Below are positions 13,101 to 24,890 of a stretch of 64,000 nt of DNA, piece after piece. The stretch is from Pampus argenteus (lineage: Eukaryota; Chordata; Actinopteri; Scombriformes; Stromateidae). Under the pieces are notes generated by a model. That model was given only the letters and a program-made list of their open reading frames with translations. It was not told the DNA's origin and did no database searches. The position numbers and the translations under genes were made by a program. The stretch covers positions 14,706,501-14,770,500 of the forward strand of contig CM072862.1 of NCBI GenBank assembly GCA_036937835.1, in the 5' to 3' direction. The stretch's first letter is position 1, and each line of letters opens with the position of its first letter.

Positions 13101-16100
13101 GTCACACCTTTGTATTTATTCATTATCATTAAAAGCACGTATATGTGTTGTGTGGTATCTGAAACTATATTTGAAACCCATGTTCTTGCTTGATGACTTT
13201 CCCTGATATGTACTTAACACAAGACCTGATTCTATATTGTTCTATGTTAGCCCTTTAGGCCTGTACCTTTGAATTTCTGAACTGCAAAGTGTTTGTTCTG
13301 TTTATTAGGTTATCAGTCAGCGCCAGAGGGATACTGCTCGTTTAGCTAACCTGCCCGCACAGAGTGAACGCCGTGTGTTAGAGCTGGAGCGCAGCGTTCG
13401 GTCCATGAGGCAACAGCAGGAGCAGCTGCAAAGGCGACTGCGCCAGGAAAGTCAGCAGAAACGACGGCTGGAGACTGAGATGCAACGACGAACTCACAGA
13501 GTCAAGGTACCAGTTAAGAGAGCTTGTGGTTCCATTATTGCTATAACCTTAGGTCACATAGAGAGTTACTTAGAGTCACATCTGTCATTAACTTCATTGC
13601 TTAATTCATTTTTATTGAGCACATTGAAATCAATAATAAATATCACTCCTAATGCAGCAATTTTAGTAGAGAATCAATCTTTTTGACACTGTAGCATTTA
13701 ACCTAATGTATTATTGGTGATTGGACACTGTGCATGTTATAGCTGGGGTTTGCCACAGCAGAGATCTCTGGTTATAATTATTGCCTCTTACTTCTAATTT
13801 ACAACCAAACTGGTTCCACCTTATCACATGAGAAAAACAAATGAAGGAATAAGCAATAGTTTTCTGAGTGGTAAATGCATGCGTTTACTTTTGATGGATG
13901 TAGTTTCCTGCTGCGTTTGTCCCTAATTCATCTTTATTGTCTCAATTTCCATCTCTTCTGTAGGAACTTGAGATAAAGAATGAGCAGCAGCAAAAGATCC
14001 TGAAGATCAAGACTGAGGAGATTGCTGCCTTCCAGAGGCAGAGACGCAGTGGCAGTAACGGCTCTGTCATCTCATTGGAAGAGCAACAGGTGGGAAAATA
14101 ATCAGTCTACAATGCGATAGTTTTGTTTTATCTGTTAATGTAACATAATGGGCAGGGATGCCCATTATGTTACATTGATTTGCCTGTGGTGGTGGATTAA
14201 ATTGAATACTCCATCCTGACTGTTCCATTCTGTTCTTGTGTGTTGTATGTTTGTGTGTGATTTTGTGTCCTGTCTTCTTGTGAGCAGAAGATTGAAGAAC
14301 AGAAACGCTGGCTGGATGAGGAGATGGAGCGTGTGCTGGAACAGAGGAGAGGGCTGGAAGACCTGGAAGGAGAGCTTACTAAACGAGAGGAAATCCTGGC
14401 CAAGAAAGAAGCCCTACTACAGGAACGCAGCGGACTGGAGACTAAGAGGCTCCGCTCCAGTCAGGTATTAACTAACACAAACAACTCAGTTCAGTGGCAC
14501 AGTAAATAAGCAAATGCTGACACTTTTTTATTGGTTCATCTTCCCTCCAGGCCCTGAGTAAAGATCTGGTGACGCTTACAGGGCGTATTGAGTCACTTGA
14601 GCGAGAGCTGAGTGAGAGGAACGGTCTCCTTCGCAGCAGTAGTGCCCAGGATTCACAACAGATTCGCCAAGAGATCTCCAACCTGCGTCAAGAGAAAGAT
14701 TCACTGCTTAAGCAAAGAGTAGAGCTGGACGATAAGCTGCGGCAGGGAAGCCTGCTCTCATCTGAGGTCAGACTCAGATTTCAGGATATGTTTTTGTGTT
14801 TTTCGAAGCACTGACAGCTGAACACATTTTAATTGCTAGGAAAAATGATTTAAAAAAATGTTTGAATGCACTGTGAGAGATAGGTAGAGTACTGAAAATC
14901 TATACACTTAGGATGTGCAGGTCAGTGCAAAATAAGGAAAAAACACAACTTGTTTTTAATGTGGGCTAATCTAACAAATAATAGACTGTATGTATAAGAT
15001 TAGCGTCAAATCATCAAATTGCATCACATTGTGGTCAAAAGACGGGTGTTGCTAATTTTCCTTTTGAGCATCTGTCAAATTGGCATCTGCAGTAGAGGTG
15101 CTCCTCGCACACTCTCCCTCCACGACTTCTGTAATTACTATAGTAGCAGCACAACTGAATTTAAAAATTGGCTGGTATGACCATGATTTTGCAGACAGTT
15201 GCTCACTTGACCGCAGTCTACATTCAAGCCCCACATTTAGAGTAGACTAGTTGTAACAAAGGAATAACAAAGGAATGGCAAATGTAGCAAAGTAAAATGT
15301 AGATTACTGGCTCAAAAATATACTCAACAGTAGAAGTAAAAAAAGGAACATGAAAAGTTCTCATTCCTTAACCTACTTTTTTAATCATATGCACTGGCTA
15401 GCAAGCATGTGGCAAGCAATAACTTGTCCTCACCGGAAGTTATATTTCCTGTTTGGTACTGATCATCATAACCCCCAACTGTTCTTTCTGATGTTACTAG
15501 GAGGAGCGAACTCTTTTCCAGCTGGATGAGGCGATCGAGGCTCTGGATGCAGCTATTGAGTACAAGAATGAGGCCATCACTCAGAGACAGAGGCAGCTCA
15601 GAGCTTCTGCCAACATGCTCTCCCAGTGGGAAATGAATCTCATGGCCAAACTCAGTTACCTATCTGCCTCCGAGACCAGAGCTCTACTGTGCAAGTACTT
15701 CGACAAGGTGTGTGCTATCCACAACCTGAGATTCAGTTTTGTTACAGTCTTTTTACCAGTATCTATCTTGAAGAGTGTTAATGTAAATGTTTTTTCCGTA
15801 GGTGGTGTCTCTGCGTGAGGAAGAGCGTAAGCTACAACTTGCCCTCGCTGAGCTGGAAATGCAACTAGATGAGCAGCAAAGGCTGGTGCAGTGGCTGGAG
15901 AACGCTCTTGATCGCACACAACTCGACACAGATCGCAGACTCACACAACAGCAGAAAGAACATGAAAGGAGTGTGCAGCTCTTACTGCAACAATGCCGAG
16001 GTATGTGTTACAAGCACCATTTACAAAAATCAGTTGTTATCCTTGTTAAAAGAAGTTGCATACATGTGTTTATGTGTAAGAGGAGTGAAGTGAAGTTATT

Positions 16101-17017
16101 GATTGTTTTTTGCTAGTTTATCTTCTATCTTTATCATATCAGCCATTAAAATTGGTAGTATTTTCATACCCTCATGTGCATGGCCTTTTCTCCCAATAGA
16201 GCAAATTGACGAGGGCCTGGCAGGAAGGCAGCGGCAGTATGAAGGATGGATTCATAACCTCAGCAAGGAACTTAACCACTACAAGGTGGCAAATCTGGAA
16301 CTAAGCAACAAACTGAGGGATTTCTGTGCTTCAGTCACCCAGCCAAAGGAGTATGCTAAAGGTAAATGTATTATTACATTAAAGTCATCATTTTTTCATA
16401 TTTATGCCTATGATAATCATTGTCATCATATCTTAAAGAAAGAGGGCTTCAAATATATAAGTTAGTTAAGTCATACCATAACCATATAAAATTACTTTAT
16501 CCTTCCAAATATCTTTAGGCAAACCCACTTTTCTAAACTCATTACACATATTCCCAGGAACTACTAAATCTCTACTACTACTAAATTTGTTGTCTAAAAT
16601 CACATGATGTGCTGTCTTTCAGTTGTGCCGTCTGATGCTAGACCAGTAGGCGTCGGCAGCATGGAGAAGTTGACCTGCTGCTCTGAGGAGAACCAAGGAG
16701 GCAGAGGGGCGGTGCAACCTGAAAAACCTCCGAAATCCAGAGAGGAAATGCGAGACCTCGTGAACACCCCTCTCCCATCCACATGGCGGCGCTCTTCCCT
16801 CCCCACAGAGGAACCTGTTGTCATGGAAGAGTTTTGGCTCAGTACGGCTGGGGATGTTCCCGTTAACCGCGTCATTCAAACAGGGATTGGGTCCTGGAGT
16901 GGGCCGACATCCCTGCCTGTGGTCAAATCTCGCAGAGAGTCCCGTCGCTCCAGCCTCAATGTCGGACCACTGTTTTCAAACAATGCATTGATTGATGTGC
17001 GGAAGAATCCTGTCTGA
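7195..17017 (+). CDS. kif7: kinesin family member 7 (Costal-2-type kinesin), complete
   Basis: Nineteen coding exons can be joined in frame: 7195-7525, 7744-7941, 9128-9527, 9632-9979, 10614-10806, 10897-11052, 11255-11413, 11826-11971, 12159-12280, 12635-12790, 12887-13092, 13309-13506, 13964-14089, 14288-14464, 14551-14766, 15501-15707, 15802-16000, 16200-16361, 16623-17017. They total 4095 nt (1364 residues plus stop), close to the usual KIF7 length. The N-terminal kinesin motor (about 12-350) shows the P-loop GQTGSGKT (95-102), switch I NPNSSRSH (211-218) and switch II DLAGSE (254-259). A long, interrupted coiled-coil (about 460-1200, rich in E/Q/R/L) and a basic, serine-rich tail follow. 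KIF7 works at the tip of the primary cilium, where it organises the microtubule plus end and controls Gli processing with Sufu in Hedgehog signalling. The sister family KIF27 is the main alternative. The start ATG directly precedes the motor. All introns used are GT-AG. Confidence 0.96.
7984..9029. mobile_element. non-autonomous hAT-superfamily DNA transposon in kif7 intron 2
   Basis: The element spans 7992-9021 (1030 bp), with inverted ends beginning TAGAGTTG(T)CACGATACC on both sides. It is flanked by a perfect 8-bp direct repeat, CTATCTTT, at 7984-7991 and 9022-9029. An 8-bp duplication with such ends is the hallmark of hAT elements. Subterminal repeats of a CACGATACT/CGGTA type occur at both ends. 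The GC-rich interior (8500-8900) has only a chance ORF (8617-8913) and no transposase. It makes up nearly all of intron 2 (7942-9127), ending 106 bp before exon 3. Confidence 0.85.
14137..14176. repeat. perfect 18-bp inverted repeat (hairpin) in kif7 intron 13
   Basis: AATGTAACATAATGGGCA at 14137-14154 is followed after a four-base loop (GGGA) by its exact reverse complement at 14159-14176. This could be a very short MITE-like palindrome or a replication-slippage product. The stem is short for a microRNA precursor. Confidence 0.9.
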
Positions 17018-17220
17018 AAATGTAGTTAGTGTTTGTTACTGAAAAGCTTTCACATAGTTTTTCTCTGTGGTTTCAAAAATATATTTGTTGTATAATCCAA
17101 GTTTTTGTTTTTCATTTGTTGTACTTATATATAAAGTTTTTTTGTAATGAACAAGGACACCCACTGATTTTTATACAAAGTACTTCCACTAAAGTAAAGT
17201 TTGTTTCCAATTCATAGAGT

Positions 17221-17226
17221 AATAAA
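17221..17226 (+). terminator. candidate kif7 polyadenylation signal
   Basis: A canonical AATAAA lies about 205 bp after the kif7 stop codon and is the first one on the plus strand after the stop. The 3' untranslated region would therefore be short. Confidence 0.55.
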
Positions 17227-19545
17227 TGTAGAAGGTAAATGGCCTTGAAAGTCAAAAAAATGAGAATCATTTTTATTACTAAAAAGTGACGTTCTTGCTC
17301 TCTCATCATGTATTTGACCTTCTACAATATTTTATATTAAAATGTTTTGCCTTCTACACTCATCTGTGTTCATTTATATCTACAGTAAAGAAAATATGTG
17401 CCTTTCAGACTGTTTTGTGTCTTAAATACTAAATTACAACTTAACTTACAACACTCATATCACAAAATCATTTCTGCCGTCTAGTCTGTAATCCTTTTTA
17501 AGTTGATAGCCAGGTTGGATATTAACAGCTGATGTAGAGGAGGTATGAAACAGCATCCCGTAGCTAATACTGTAGTCATATTTAAGCTTGCAACTTTTCA
17601 TCTGAAAATGATCAGTATTACCAACTGAAGCATTGAAAGCCAAGCTGATGATAGCAGAAAAAAAAAACTAAAAACCCCAAATAATGTTTTAGGTTAGCTA
17701 GCCAGAAGATAAAGCAACAAAGCAATTATTCTCCTAAATCTTCTTTTATACAGTAATTTTACAGTTTGAAGATAAGTGAGTTTAGTGTGTCAAGATACAC
17801 TATTTCTGTTGTTTTCATATAATTTAACAGCACTTACCCACAGGATCAACTATTGACCTTATGTAACAAGCAATGAAACCACGTAGTTAATTTGTGTGTG
17901 TATAAATTAATTTATATATTTTGCCTTGTTAGTTTTCATCAAAGACATTACTAAAACATAATCCTGGTGCTCTACTTCTCTAATCAGAGCTCAGTGTATC
18001 TGTCCTGTTGAACAGGGCACTGTTGCACTGACAAGTGATCAGTAAGGACAAGATGGAATATTTCTTTAACAAGTCATCTCCCCACCATGGAGGATAGAGC
18101 AACTCTAACATGATAATACAATGACAACACAGTCTGAGCACTAGAGGTCAGTGTAACCTCAGTGATTCACATGAGTCTGTTGTCCAATAACTGTTTCTTC
18201 CCATCTACGCAAATCTGCAGTGCTTTTAAAATCTCTGGCCTGTCATTACATAAGCCATAGAAGAAGTTGTTAGTATTGTTTATTCAAAAGAGTATATTCA
18301 AAAGACACATCAATGTCTAACATGTAGTTTTGTTTAGTTGTGGTGGTACTAAAAACCACAAATGATTTTTGGTTATTAACCCTTTCAGCAGGTATTTATC
18401 AGTTGATTTATTCAAGTACATTCGTTTTTCAAGATCAATAGGCATTTGAGACAAATGCTTAAATAAGAATTTCCTTTTTCTTTTTTTAAAAAGCACAATG
18501 AACTCTGACTGAACTGAGGTCTTTTTGGATTTTATGAAACACACAAAACACATTCACATCATTCTCACTCCATTAGGGGCTTGGTGGTGTTTGGGCAGAC
18601 AGTGGGCAGAGAAGTGTGGACAATGAAAAAAGCCTAACTAACTCATTTAAACAGGACAACTGGGTGGAATCATGGGGTACAAGATGATCCAACTTTTCTG
18701 AGGAGGGAAGGCTGGCATCAGATAGAGAGGTCCAGCGTAACTCAGCAGGATGCAAGAACTTACTGCTTTAAAATGTCTCCCATCATCACAGAAAATCAAA
18801 TAATTGCTGTTCTGTCATCTCACTAACATTGAAATAAACCATGTGTTGGTCTAAGAACCACTAATGCACTAGTGATGCAACTTATCCCAAAACTGTAAGA
18901 CTATAAGCACTCACAGGACAGTAAGAAGAAACTAGTTTCAAGTCCAAGTTTAACTCCTAGTCCAGGTTGACAAAACATCTGTAAATGTATTTCATGGAGG
19001 ATGTGCAGTAAAAGAACTCACATACAGGTTTCTTTTTCTGTTGATCAGTGTCAAAAATCACAGTAAATCACCTTTGAATTAATGTTGTAAAATATGACAA
19101 CATGAAAAAATCCAAGAATATGAGGAAACTTTTTACAGGCTTTTTATGTCTATACATGAATGTAATAAATTGGATATAATGCTGAGTGGGCATTTGCATA
19201 ATGAGTACTTTTTTCTTTTGATACTACAATCAATTGTTGTGTAGTTTTACTTTAGCAAGATTTTAAATAGACGACTTTTACCTATAATGGAGTAGTTCTA
19301 TACAATGGTATTGCTTTACTTCCTCCAGACAAACTGGGAATATTTTACAGTGGAGCGAGTTAGTAGTTTATATATTAGGAGGATCACTTTAATATCAGCA
19401 ACAGCAGAAACCCTCAGATAAATTCAGGTGGGCTCTACTGATGATACAAGAAGAGTGACATTAAAAAAATCTATGGTGGTGCAGCAGCCCATTACAAAAG
19501 TGCAGTATTAATTAATTATTTTAAATGAAGATAAGGCATGCATTT

Positions 19546-19548
<3 letters not shown>
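17227..19548. other. intergenic DNA between kif7 and the mir-9 promoter region, no gene seen
   Basis: AT-rich and without exon-like ORFs, strong splice motifs or recognisable repeats. It ends in a (CA)n run next to a CpG-richer block. Confidence 0.55.

Positions 19549-19582
<34 letters not shown>
19549..19582. repeat. (CA)n microsatellite
   Basis: About 17 CA units just upstream of the CpG-rich candidate first exon of the mir-9 host transcript. Confidence 0.95.
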
Positions 19583-19583
<1 letters not shown>

Positions 19584-19599
19584 GGGGAGGCCATTTGCG

Positions 19600-20068
19600 A
19601 TTGGTTATTCAGCAGCTTGCTCCGGTGACGTCAGTGCAGCAGGGAGGAGGATGAAGCGTTTAGAAAAAACGACAGGGAGGAGGTGAGAGGAGAAGACTGG
19701 AGGCTCCGAGAGGAGACACAGCGCAGCCTCAGGACCGCGGACTGAAGGGAGCACACCGGATAAAAGGCTGGCTTGAGCCGCACGCCTCGTCTGACAGGAA
19801 CCAGTACATGGACGACCTCCTGATGACGGATACAAACACAAAATCCAGAGAGGACCACACACACACACACCACTCACCCACAGCCCGCCGTGGACAGCAG
19901 ATGCTGTGGGATTTATCGATCCGATCCACGCGCTCACCTGTTTGTCAAACCGAGGCTGCGCAGAAACTGCACATCCGGAACCTGAACGATGCTACCGACC
20001 GCCGATGAGACCACATGTGGATGTTTTGGTGTCCGTGGATGCAGGAGGCATCTCTCGCACGATGGAAA
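19600..20068 (+). promoter_or_regulatory. CpG-rich block: candidate promoter and first exon of the mir-9 host transcript
   Basis: This is a clear GC- and CpG-rich island in an otherwise AT-rich 25-kb gap. It has a full palindromic cAMP-response element TGACGTCA at 19626-19633 and ends with a good splice donor (GAAA/GTAAGA, donor at 20069-20070). It lies about 1.66 kb upstream of the mir-9 hairpin on the same strand. Known vertebrate mir-9 genes are made from long non-coding host transcripts that start at CpG islands, so a host-gene first exon is the natural reading. Short ORFs in it (60-110 residues on both strands) overlap each other, show no domain and are treated as chance. The transcript itself is inference. 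Confidence 0.5.
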
Positions 20069-21465
20069 GTAAGAGTCTTTTGGATTTTATGGTCTTGACC
20101 TCGTGTCCTGTTTCCACGGATCAGACCTGCTCATAATGAATGCATCTTATTTTCTTGTGCATGATGTAGTGGCCTGATATTAGACACATCCAGGAAGAAC
20201 ATGTTGTAGACCGTCTACATACATTTAACCGTCTTATATTCAATACTGATGAAATCAAATCGTGAGTTGGCTTATAGGTTGAGAACAAATTTGTTCGCAT
20301 AAAAATCGCATGTGAAATAAATGTGTGTTAAATACAGTTTAACCTATTTGACAAAGACAACGTTATGGTATTTATTCTGACAATAATTCTATTATATAGA
20401 GGCCTACAGACATTCACACACTCTCCAATATATTGAGCCAATTATGGCAACTTCATATTTTAGAGTTTAACGTTTATTCATTTGTCAAAAATCAACCAGC
20501 TTACACACAATGAAGGCCGCATCAGTTCTGTTGTCTTTTAAATATCTTCATTTATAAAAGTCTATTATAATTATTGTATTCATATCCATGAGAGTTTTCT
20601 CGTTGATATACAAAGAAAGTGACGCATGCCTTCTCGCTGCATTTATTTCCCAATTAAAACGACTGACGTCAGACGTAATGACAAAGAGTAGCGTGAGTTC
20701 AGCACGAGTTTGTGTTGAGATAACGTATATATCAGTAACATTTCTAATAATTATTGGCTATTTTTCTCAAATACACCAAAATGTATTGTTTTCTACATAT
20801 ATGTATAAAAGTGATCTTTAAGGTTCAGGATTTACTAAACCAATGACAGCATGATAATAGAATAATAACAACAATAGTAATGCAGCAATTTATAGTCATA
20901 AAAAGAAAACAGGAATCTGCTGAAAAATGTCATATTCAGCGAATTACAATGAGACATAAGCACTTAGGCCTACATGCTCCCTGACAGTGTCCACATCCAC
21001 AAGATTTGTGAAGCAAATGTAAAGGTAGTTAATCCTAAACAAAACTTTTACAATATAGTAAAACTAAATCTTGTGCAGCTGAGAAAAATGTTAACTATCT
21101 GTTTTCTTCTAGAAGGAAAGCAGAGTGAGTTTTCTCAGGAAACATTTGTCTGTTTGTGGAAATCAAGAAGTATAGAGCCCCAAAACTTGACCACAGGCAT
21201 GTAGTCATAAGACTACCTGTTATTTCTTATAGTTAGTTAATCACACTCTAAGTTTCCAAAATGCTTACAAGCAGTCTCATCTGTCACCACACCTCACTTG
21301 TTTTAGTAATTGGTTACTGTATTTTTCTATATAGTTTGAATTTATTACTATTAGTCCATATAGAGTTTGGATGTGAAAGCCAGAGACATCAGTGTGTTTT
21401 TAAAGTTATTCTCTGAATAACTTATTTTAAAGTTATTTTCTGAATTGTCTAAATTTAGATGAAAG

Positions 21466-21500
<35 letters not shown>

Positions 21501-21715
21501 CTAACAAAGCTGTTTGATTTTGGAAGAAACAAAATTTCAAGGTTGAGATTTCTTTTCATTTTTTTTTTTTTTTTTACATTTGGCTGATGACAGTTAGTAA
21601 TTTGTTCCTTTCAGTTAAATGAGGCTTGTAATCAGGAATGCATTATAACTCCATAATAATGTTCTTTGTTCACAGGAAGCCATAGACTGTTACTGTTACT
21701 GTTACAGCAAACACT
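20069..21715. other. sequence between the CpG block and mir-9, probable host-gene intron
   Basis: AT-rich DNA without a credible coding ORF. It holds a second palindromic TGACGTCA at 20664-20671, a run of about 30 A at 21472-21500 and a poly-T tract at about 21560-21575. If the CpG block starts a plus-strand transcript, this is the start of its first intron. Confidence 0.45.
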
Positions 21716-21806
21716 GGAGCCTGTTCCTGTCTTTGGTTATCTAGCTGTATGAGTGTTAATCATCCATCATAAAGCTAGATAACCGAAAGTAGGAATGACC
21801 TCCAAA
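21716..21806 (+). ncRNA. mir9: mir-9 microRNA precursor (mir-9-3 locus type)
   Basis: The mature miR-9-5p occupies 21730-21752 (starts TCTTTGGTTATC, ends GTATGA) and miR-9-3p occupies 21769-21790 (starts ATAAAGCTAG, ends CGAAAGT). Both match the deeply conserved vertebrate sequences exactly as I know them. They are separated by a 16-base loop and continue into a paired lower stem (TTCCT before the 5p arm, AGGAA after the 3p arm; then GGAG against CTCC). miR-9 is expressed in neural progenitors, where it represses Hes/her genes and other regulators to control neurogenesis. Position between kif7 and rhcg supports the paralogue matching human MIR9-3. Teleosts carry several mir-9 copies, so the exact number in this species cannot be assigned. 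Confidence 0.97.
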
Positions 21807-22870
21807 CCCTCAGCACCCTTCATTTATGAGATGAAACAAAAAAAAGAAAACAAAAACATGCGGATGTGCTGTCTTTTCAGGTAGGTCTGCATTATAATGT
21901 TATTAATCTGCACATGCAAATCAATTAAATCTTTTGCCAGAGGCTATAGCCTTTTTTTGTCACAGTGCAGCAGATAAATACATCTTTTTTGTTTTATCCC
22001 CATTTCTGAAATTAGTCTGTGCACAGCTCTACATTAAACAAATGTCCCTTTATGCTGATGATTGAGCTCATTGCAAGTTTAATGATTTAATAACAGAGGA
22101 AAAAAAATATAAATTTCAAACACCTATTAATATTACCTTTAGATACAGACTTTTAATACCTGAGTTGTTCCTTCAGTAAAGTTTCTGTTCTATCGCTGCA
22201 GAAAAAGATCTAAAACATTTACAAACCAATGTGAGTTACTTTAGACTGTAAAGCTTTAAACTGTATAACTTTTTTAATTTTAATTGAACTGACTTACATT
22301 TTTAAAAGTCATCAGATCAAGTTTAACTTCTGCCACAAACAAACTATGGTACTAAAAATATGTGTTGTAGATATGTGTATAACTTCCTGTAAATTTTATA
22401 GAAACTTCTTCAATGCTTGCATATTTTAAACATCAAGGCATGGAATTATTATATTTTTCTGCTATTTAATGACGATAAAAAATGAACTACAGACCACCTC
22501 ATAAATCCTACATATTAACAATAAATTTACAATATCTGAGCAAAAAATGTAATCTACTGAAAGCTGTTTTGCAGTCTAACAATTCCAAAAACTATGGCCA
22601 GAAAAGAAACCATCAAAAGGTTCAGATAAACCAAAACAATGCCCTTTGGCATAGTTTTTATTCTCACCTTTTTTCAAAGAAAAAATACGAAAACATAATT
22701 GAATGACACATAATTCAATTTCACCATGCAGATTATGCAGCAGTAATATATATATCCATCATTTTCACAAATGCAAAGAAACAATAAAAATATTTTCCCA
22801 AGTCTAAATGACCACTGCACCATCTTTACTGTGCAGAGAGGCCTCCTCCTGTGATTAAAGCACATGTAGC
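21807..22870. other. flank of mir-9 with a POU octamer, otherwise AT-rich
   Basis: About 120 bp after the hairpin is a perfect POU octamer, ATGCAAAT (21914-21921), followed by a TAAT-like core (TCAATTAAAT), the kind of pair seen in neural enhancers. The rest up to 22870 is AT-rich with chance ORFs only. Confidence 0.35.
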
Positions 22871-23060
22871 TTAGAGCTCATCCTGTTGTCTGTATGGAAG
22901 CCATCTTGACGGAGTCTCTCTCCTGCCTAAAATGGTTGTGGTGGCACAAAGCAGGGCTGCATTAATTGGTCCATCGTTAGCTGTCTATCAAACTCTAATC
23001 ACCACCGTCTTTAAGGCCTCCTGTTGTAAGTCTCCTGTCCGGGTGTGAGATATAGTAGAT
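22870..23060. promoter_or_regulatory. candidate conserved non-coding element
   Basis: A block of balanced composition in AT-rich surroundings, containing homeodomain-like cores (TGCATTAATTGG near 22959; CTCTAATCACC near 22995) and no ORF. The call rests on composition and motif content only. Cross-species conservation was not tested. Confidence 0.3.
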
Positions 23061-23531
23061 ATAGTAGATTAGTTAGGTCACATTACTGAGGCCCCTCTCA
23101 GGTCAATGAGTGAGTCAGTGTACATATAACTGCTGCTGAATGAATGAAGGTGTGAAATCAGTGATGTGCAGTGCAGTGGTACACATGACAGCAGATTACG
23201 TTAAAGCTGCATGCTGGTACAGTACACTGCGATTCTACATGTTAGAGAAATGGTAGCCTACCATCACTTACCAGATGTACAGTATCAAGCATGATAAATA
23301 AACAAACCAACAAATACAGTCAAAGAGATTTATTTAGCTACATAACATTATCCAATCCAAGCTAAAGTAACAGAAACCAGTCAATCACCTCTCAGAGACA
23401 GTGACCACACCACTTATGGTAGATGAACACATACTGACAAAAAATGCAAAATCAAAAAAATCAAATTTGCCACCTTAAAAATATACTTAAAATATTTTAT
23501 ACTTTTACAAGTGTTGTATTTATTTTGTTTA

Positions 23532-23564
<33 letters not shown>

Positions 23565-24240
23565 TTATTGTTTGTTTAGATGGGTTTTTTTCTCTCAATT
23601 GTCACATTGTACCCTCAGTCTAAATAAAATAGTCCAAAATAGTGTCTTACATTTACAAAAATTAAAGTATTTTTTAATACTAGCAGTTTTAAAATATAAA
23701 AGGTTAAAAGGCCAAAACTATATGAAACGTTTTCCTTTGAGATGCTTCTCTGAGACAGTTAAAGTCCACAACCACAGTCTGAAATCTACTGAAATCTATA
23801 GGCAACATCATAGACTGCTGGTATACTTGAATTACTAATAAGGCCTATTATTATCCAGTGTTATTTTATGGATTCATTATTAATCAGAATATTATTCATT
23901 AAACAATGAATATGGACATGTCTATTTATTTTTTCAACAAAATCTCAAACCAAAGCGATATACAAAGATCAATAACAGAGAGGTGGATATTAATTCACCC
24001 TGAAACGCGCCTGTGTGGATTAATAAACATGATCAGTAGTCATTGTCAAGTCAGTGCAGAGTTGCTATTTATGTCAAAGTAAAATGCCGTCAAATCTGTA
24101 TATCTTTCTCCCCATACGCCCGTTTTCTTATAGCATATTTCCCCCATATTTACAAACACTGCATAGCCTACATACTACATAGCAAAAGACTGCAGTATAA
24201 AACAACTTATTTTATACTTTATAATTAAATATTTCTAAAT
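23061..24240. other. AT-rich non-coding DNA with an (ATT)n run
   Basis: No gene seen. A short (ATT)n tract lies at about 23534-23556. An 88-residue ORF (23572-23838) has no domain and is judged chance. Confidence 0.5.
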
Positions 24241-24501
24241 GTTGGTTTGTGTCGCTTCCTCCGTTTTGACCTTCTGCTCCTCACAGTCGCGATGTTGCTG
24301 AACAGAGATAATGGAAATATGGAAAGGTTAATATTGAGGTGCATTAGTAGGCTAGACACCTTCAGCACAATGAAATAGGATACTATATCACGGCAAAGAA
24401 AACATAGTTAAGAAAACATAACACCCTAATAAAAATAGGCTATACTCACCTATAGGTAGGTCTGTTTTCTCCGTATGTGTTGAAACTGAGAGCGTGACCC
24501 T

Positions 24502-24503
<2 letters not shown>

Positions 24504-24592
<89 letters not shown>
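24504..24592. repeat. compound (CA)n-(GA)n microsatellite
   Basis: About 22 CA units (24504-24547) pass directly into about 19 AG units (24555-24592). Such purine/pyrimidine tracts are highly polymorphic in fish. Confidence 0.95.
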
Positions 24593-24594
<2 letters not shown>

Positions 24595-24595
<1 letters not shown>

Positions 24596-24890
24596 CTGGA
24601 CGACGAAAATCATAAATTGATCAGACTTTAGCCGACTTTAGCGTTTCCTCCCCGCCAGACCATCACTGCTGTGGGATAATAAAAAATCACGCCTCATAAA
24701 GAAAAGAAAAACAAACAAAAACAAAAAAAAATGCGGGAAATAAAGGAAACACTCGGGCAACTCCAGCCGATAATGAATAAGCAGCCAGGCAAGCTCTGCA
24801 TATTAACATAATTGCATAGAAACGAGGGGAGCAGAGGGAGTGTTTAAAGGCACAGCACCCCGCATGTCTCCCATCCTGTGATCTGCTCAA
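24595..24890. promoter_or_regulatory. candidate regulatory block with CpG and POU-like sites
   Basis: CpG-containing sequence 3 kb after mir-9, with a dense AT-core cluster GCATATTAACATAATTGCAT near 24798-24817 (two POU/octamer-like half sites) and no credible ORF. It may be an enhancer or alternative promoter of the mir-9 host. Not tested for conservation. Confidence 0.3.

Noticed and set aside
19605..20136. Several 66-110 residue ORFs in the CpG-rich block
   Set aside because: They overlap in different frames on both strands with no domain. Stop codons are simply rare in CpG-rich DNA.
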